64,000 nt of DNA from Blasia pusilla. Its lineage: Eukaryota; Marchantiophyta; Marchantiopsida; Blasiales. Of the stretch, positions 63,291-64,000 are shown piece by piece (the first letter of the stretch is position 1; each line of letters starts with the position of its first letter). Location: contig CM114272.1 in assembly GCA_050084515.1 (NCBI GenBank), positions 60,450,001-60,514,000 of the forward strand, in the 5' to 3' direction. The translations under genes and the position numbers were made by a program. The notes under the pieces were generated by a model that was given only the letters and a program-made list of their open reading frames with translations, made no database searches and was not told the DNA's origin.

Positions 63291-64000
63291 TTTTATAAGG
63301 CCCTTATCATTGATTGGTTGATGAGACCGTTTTGTGTTGGTCATGGTGGAGCTCTTCTCTCAGTGGATCAATCTCATGGCATTACCATGCAAGTGAAGGG
63401 AAGGATTTTCCCATTTATTTTTAGATTGAATATTGAGAGCCCTTTTGGTATACCAGTGGAGGTGCTAATTCACAAGGGAGCAAAGTTTTGGGATGATTTC
63501 CATGCCTTTGTTGACAAGCACACTACATTTTGGGATCATCTTGAGATAGATGGAGTGGTGAAGTGGGAGTTAGTGAATTTTGAATAATTATATATGACTT
63601 GTAGCAAAGGAACTTAGGAGATTGGGACCTATTTTGGTTACTCAAATAGCAAGTTTGGGCTCCTTTTCACCTTATTTTCTATTGTATGGGAAGGTGCCAC
63701 ATTTATCCACAAAGATTTGGCAAGATGTACTAGAAGTGGTGAACCTCAATGACCTAGATGTGTAGCTATAGGTCAAGGTGTGTTCTCAATGGATAGAGCT
63801 CTTTTGAATATCGATGTGTATGACATTTGAGAACCTAGCTTTGCTCAATATCATGACACACTACGATATGCAATAGGTTAGGGAGGTAAATATTATCTAG
63901 GGATTTGTAGGTTTCATCTTGGAGAATATTTTTACATGTAGTAGATGCCACATCTGAGTAGCCAATAGGCCGAGATCTATCGTGGATAGGGCGTAGGAGC
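63291..64000 (+). pseudogene. Second, older copy of the PHD-gypsy integrase
   Basis: DNA comparison shows it. TGTGTTGGTCATGGTGGAGC near 63335 aligns with TGTGTTGGTGATGGTGGAGC near 51764, and both are followed by CAGTGGAT/AAGTGGAT and GGCATTACC. Positions 63440-63560 follow 51860-51990 (TGGTATACCAGTGGAGGTGC against TGGTGCACCACTGAAGTCTT, then TGACAAGC). Positions 63650-63980 follow 52135-52470 (TTCACCTTATTTTCTATTGT, then GTGTTCTCAATGGATAGAGC). Many stops are present. The copy runs out of the window, so whether it too has a PHD finger is unknown. Confidence 0.8.

Overview
The window is nuclear DNA of a land plant. The evidence is spliceosomal GT-AG introns, a nodulin-like major facilitator gene, an F-box/kelch gene, and plant-type transposons: Helitron, Copia, a chromodomain Ty3/gypsy element, a PHD-finger Ty3/gypsy element and a MULE. 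The intron-rich nodulin-like gene and the look of the gypsy and MULE families make me lean to a non-seed plant (bryophyte, lycophyte or fern). That is an impression; the sequence does not prove it. No rRNA, tRNA, CRISPR or bacterial-type operon was recognised.

Only two genes look intact. (1) A 14-exon plus-strand gene at 14629-20911 encodes a 611-residue nodulin-like/NFD4-type transporter; all 13 introns are GT-AG and every phase closes. (2) A coding-intronless minus-strand gene at 25108-26238 encodes a 376-residue F-box/kelch protein. They lie in a moderately GC-rich island (about 11.6-27.9 kb) with long GA, GT, CGTC and CTT microsatellites.

The rest is transposon sediment. Positions 1-5308 are a decayed Rep-helicase Helitron that ends in a recognisable hairpin plus CTAGT. 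A short dispersed LTR-like repeat interrupts it, and Copia sequence on the minus strand begins right at its end. Positions 28-42 kb are AT-rich and strongly decayed: a PIF1-like helicase scrap, an inverted pair of GC-rich units, a 129-bp GA tract, a second copy of the LTR-like repeat carrying a 329-bp insertion with an 8-bp target duplication, and a long inverted repeat.

Positions 42.6-49.5 kb are the most unusual part. A MULE-type transposase gene (minus) faces away from a second gene (plus) whose product has a charged helical N-terminal part and a DGNH motif. About 24 copies of a 27-bp palindrome built on the arm GCAACCCGTCGG occur downstream of the transposase, in one of its introns, in the shared upstream region (there in a repeat of about 66 bp) and downstream of the second gene. 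I read this as a two-gene transposon with a binding-site array.

Positions 49.5-53.5 kb are a decayed Ty3/gypsy pol whose protein ends in a complete C4HC3 PHD finger. Positions 53680-61049 are a complete but mutated chromovirus on the minus strand (LTRs of about 1 kb, initiator-Met primer site, 5-bp ATTAG target duplication). Its right flank runs into a second, much older integrase copy of the PHD-finger gypsy family, which leaves the window at 64000.
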